Shown here: positions 62,591 through 64,000 of the stretch, one piece after another | Layout: every line of letters starts with the position of its first letter | Numbering within the stretch: position 1 is the stretch's first letter | Assembly (NCBI GenBank): GCA_947500055.1 | Contig: CANMQO010000006.1 | Span: 1-64,000 of the forward strand | Length of the DNA stretch: 64,000 nucleotides | Direction: 5' to 3' | DNA from: an uncultured Paracoccaceae bacterium | GTDB taxonomy: Bacteria > Pseudomonadota > Alphaproteobacteria > Rhodobacterales > Rhodobacteraceae | Translations under genes and position numbers: made by a program | Notes under the pieces: generated by a model | The model's input: only the letters and a program-made list of their open reading frames with translations | What the model was told of the DNA's origin: nothing | The model's database searches: none

Positions 62591-63303
62591 GCGGTCACTG
62601 TCCAGATCAGGGTCTGTGAATCATCCAGACGCAAATTCGCGCCCATGAATGCGGCCATCTTGATGATCACCGGGATCAAGAAAGGCATCAGAAGTCCTAA
62701 GAAAATGTTAATGCGGCCATCACGGCGCAAACGTTTGACAACATCGCCACCCGCGGTCGGGTCAAATGTAGGCAGGTTGATCCAGACATTAAACGCGCCC
62801 CCCCGGCGCGGCCAGGTCTGAACCCGCAACAGAACAATGAACCAGAAAATCGAGAACAGCGACATCACATAAGCAAGCCCAGCGGCATTCCTGACCCGGT
62901 CGACAACGCGCAGGCTGGTATCATCCGGCAGAATGGCGACCATGAGCCGGACGGGCGAGAAGGTAAAGTCGATCATACGGCCAAGTGCCGCACTGCTGTT
63001 TTCAAAAAACATCGTCGTCGCTGAAGGTTCCGCAAAGCCACGGCAAATCACCGATAGCGAAAAGACGGTGGCAAATAATGCGGAAAAGCGGACCCGATTA
63101 AACGGCGGTGCGTCACGGAACTCAACCAGACTGGGGCTGGCGGCGCTATATTCAACAACAGTAAACAGCGCCGCAAAGATCGCAACAATCGCGACGATCT
63201 GCGCGCCGTCAGAACTGGCCTCCGGCAGCATGAGAGAGGGCAAGGTAATAAGTAGTATCACTAGCGCTGCGCGCGCTAACGCTCCAGGCAGGCGGTATAG
63301 CAA
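62464..63303 (-). CDS. Hypothetical inner-membrane protein
   Basis: 279 residues with about six hydrophobic segments (e.g. LARAALVILLITLPSLMLP, IVAIVAIFAALFTVVEYSAA, YVMSLFSIFWFIVLL, LLMPFLIPVIIKMAAF). No family recognised. TTG 63303 with AGGGACGAGAGAAG upstream. Coupled to the EEP gene. Confidence 0.65.
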   Translation of the reverse strand: MLYRLPGALARAALVILLITLPSLMLPEASSDGAQIVAIVAIFAALFTVVEYSAASPSLVEFRDAPPFNRVRFSALFATVFSLSVICRGFAEPSATTMFFENSSAALGRMIDFTFSPVRLMVAILPDDTSLRVVDRVRNAAGLAYVMSLFSIFWFIVLLRVQTWPRRGGAFNVWINLPTFDPTAGGDVVKRLRRDGRINIFLGLLMPFLIPVIIKMAAFMGANLRLDDSQTLIWTVTAWTFLPAGILMRGVALTRIAKMIQQQRKRAYDKAAANGLLPA

Positions 63304-63710
63304 CTTCTCTCGTCCCTTTTACGACCGGATCAGCAGTTTCCCGATCAATGTCCCGACAAAAAACACGTTACCAACAAGCAAGAGCCGTCCGATGCTCGAC
63401 GACAGTCCAAACTCATCGCCCCCTCGAATACATTAGCCCCCAAATCGGATTTGTCCAATAATTTGAGGGCCAACCAATGCACATTTACAGCGATTTCAAC
63501 ATCTCTGTGGGGTCATTGCACACACATCCAGCATGCAATGGATGCCTTAAATACACGTAAAAATGGGCATTTGTGAAGAGGGGGTTGCGCCACGTCAACC
63601 GGACATCCACAATCTGGACGCTCAAAATACACTTAAAAGTTGCGCCAAACCATTGCCAGCCCGGCGCAACACGCATTGGCAGGAATCATCAAACCTGCCA
63701 TCAAATCTGG
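63304..63710. other. Intergenic region between membrane protein and leuD
   Basis: About 407 bases without a convincing gene. A minus-strand frame (about 63324-63430) encodes a short hydrophobic peptide but has no normal start codon. Two similar motifs AAATACAC-G/T-TAAAA (63549 and 63625) lie 76 bases apart; the first forms a one-mismatch CtrA-like box (TTAA-N7-TAAA). No RNA gene seen. Confidence 0.45.
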
Positions 63711-64000
63711 TCAGACCCAGGGTCGCTCCGCGCCGGCCTTTGCCTCAAAACTGTCAATCGCAGTCGCTTTTTCCATGGTCAGACCGATATCGTCCAACCC
63801 GTTCAACAGACAGTGTTTTTTGAACGCATCCAACTCAAACCGGAACACTTCACCATCTGATGAGGTAATGGTTTGCGCCTCAAGGTCGACCTCGATCCGC
63901 GCGTTAGAGCCTTTCTCCGCGTCCTTCATCAACACATCAACCTGCTCTTGCGGCAGGGCAATGGGCAGGATGCCGTTCTTGAAGCAGTTATTGTAAAAGA
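63711..64000 (-). CDS. leuD: 3-isopropylmalate dehydratase small subunit, 5' end outside window
   Basis: About 96 C-terminal residues, open to the right edge. [41 protein letters not shown] and the terminal ERPWV are typical LeuD. With LeuC it forms isopropylmalate isomerase for leucine synthesis. The N-terminal half lies beyond the window. Confidence 0.93.
   Translation of the reverse strand, partial: FYNNCFKNGILPIALPQEQVDVLMKDAEKGSNARIEVDLEAQTITSSDGEVFRFELDAFKKHCLLNGLDDIGLTMEKATAIDSFEAKAGAERPWV

Noticed and set aside
63324-63430. Short hydrophobic peptide ORF on the minus strand
   Set aside because: No ATG, GTG or TTG at its beginning; the frame opens after a stop with only ATT.

Overview
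The window looks like chromosomal DNA of an alphaproteobacterium of the Rhodobacterales (Roseobacter-type Rhodobacteraceae). Pointers are a MipZ division-plane ATPase, a VPLPA-type C-terminal sorting signal, a SAM-II riboswitch in front of metZ, zinc-independent FolE2, Cys-less ribosomal protein L31, CtrA-like TTAA-N7-TTAA boxes, high GC and many ATGA gene overlaps. Family names are recognised from motifs by eye; no database search was run.

Layout. (1) 1-3590: the right end of an integrated element abutting the 3' end of tRNA-Arg(CCT): an M23-type peptidase cut by the window edge, an XRE regulator, two small DNA-binding-type ORFs and a tyrosine integrase broken by one frameshift. (2) 3.6-9.8 kb: LacI-type regulator, folE2, metZ with a SAM-II aptamer plus intrinsic terminator, a serine beta-lactamase-like hydrolase, a glutathione transferase and a PilZ protein. 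(3) 9.8-14.1 kb: a ftsY - secreted protein - DMT exporter - yciB operon and a YhhN protein. (4) 14.1-18.2 kb: an orphan NuoE-NuoF fusion (formate dehydrogenase diaphorase type), divergent from an alkB - secreted protein - APH-type kinase operon. (5) 18.2-28.5 kb: xseA, purD, an HD protein, a MATE exporter, a DUF2461 protein, and a four-gene enzyme cassette (epimerase, 2OG-Fe(II) oxygenase, DCC protein, saccharopine-dehydrogenase-like/DUF4166).

(6) 28.5-34.9 kb: a compact chemotaxis operon STAS-cheY-cheA-cheW-cheR-cheY-cheB-cheD whose CheB has a degenerate receiver. (7) 35-43.3 kb: a beta-hydroxyacid dehydrogenase, acyl-CoA synthetase, ABC exporter, tRNA-Gly(TCC), a glutamine amidotransferase behind a perfect 22-bp palindrome, and a DMT transporter/LysR pair. 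(8) 43.4-50.8 kb: the translation block ffh - three GNAT genes - chorismate mutase - rpsP - small ORF - rimM - trmD - decayed gene - rplS - rpmE, with three copies of a palindromic repeat. (9) 50.9-64 kb: a DEAD-box helicase, mipZ, a membrane-anchored glutamate-synthase-like FMN protein, surface proteins, leuB, an ArsR/SRPBCC pair, a LysR/epimerase pair, a secreted EEP-family protein and the 3' end of leuD.

The most distinctive features are the decaying element at tRNA-Arg, the riboswitch-terminator of metZ, the degenerate CheB receiver, the diaphorase fusion without a catalytic partner, the palindromic repeat family in the ribosomal block, and the frameshifted gene remnant between trmD and rplS. 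No CRISPR array, rRNA or clearly complete novel defence or secretion system was seen.
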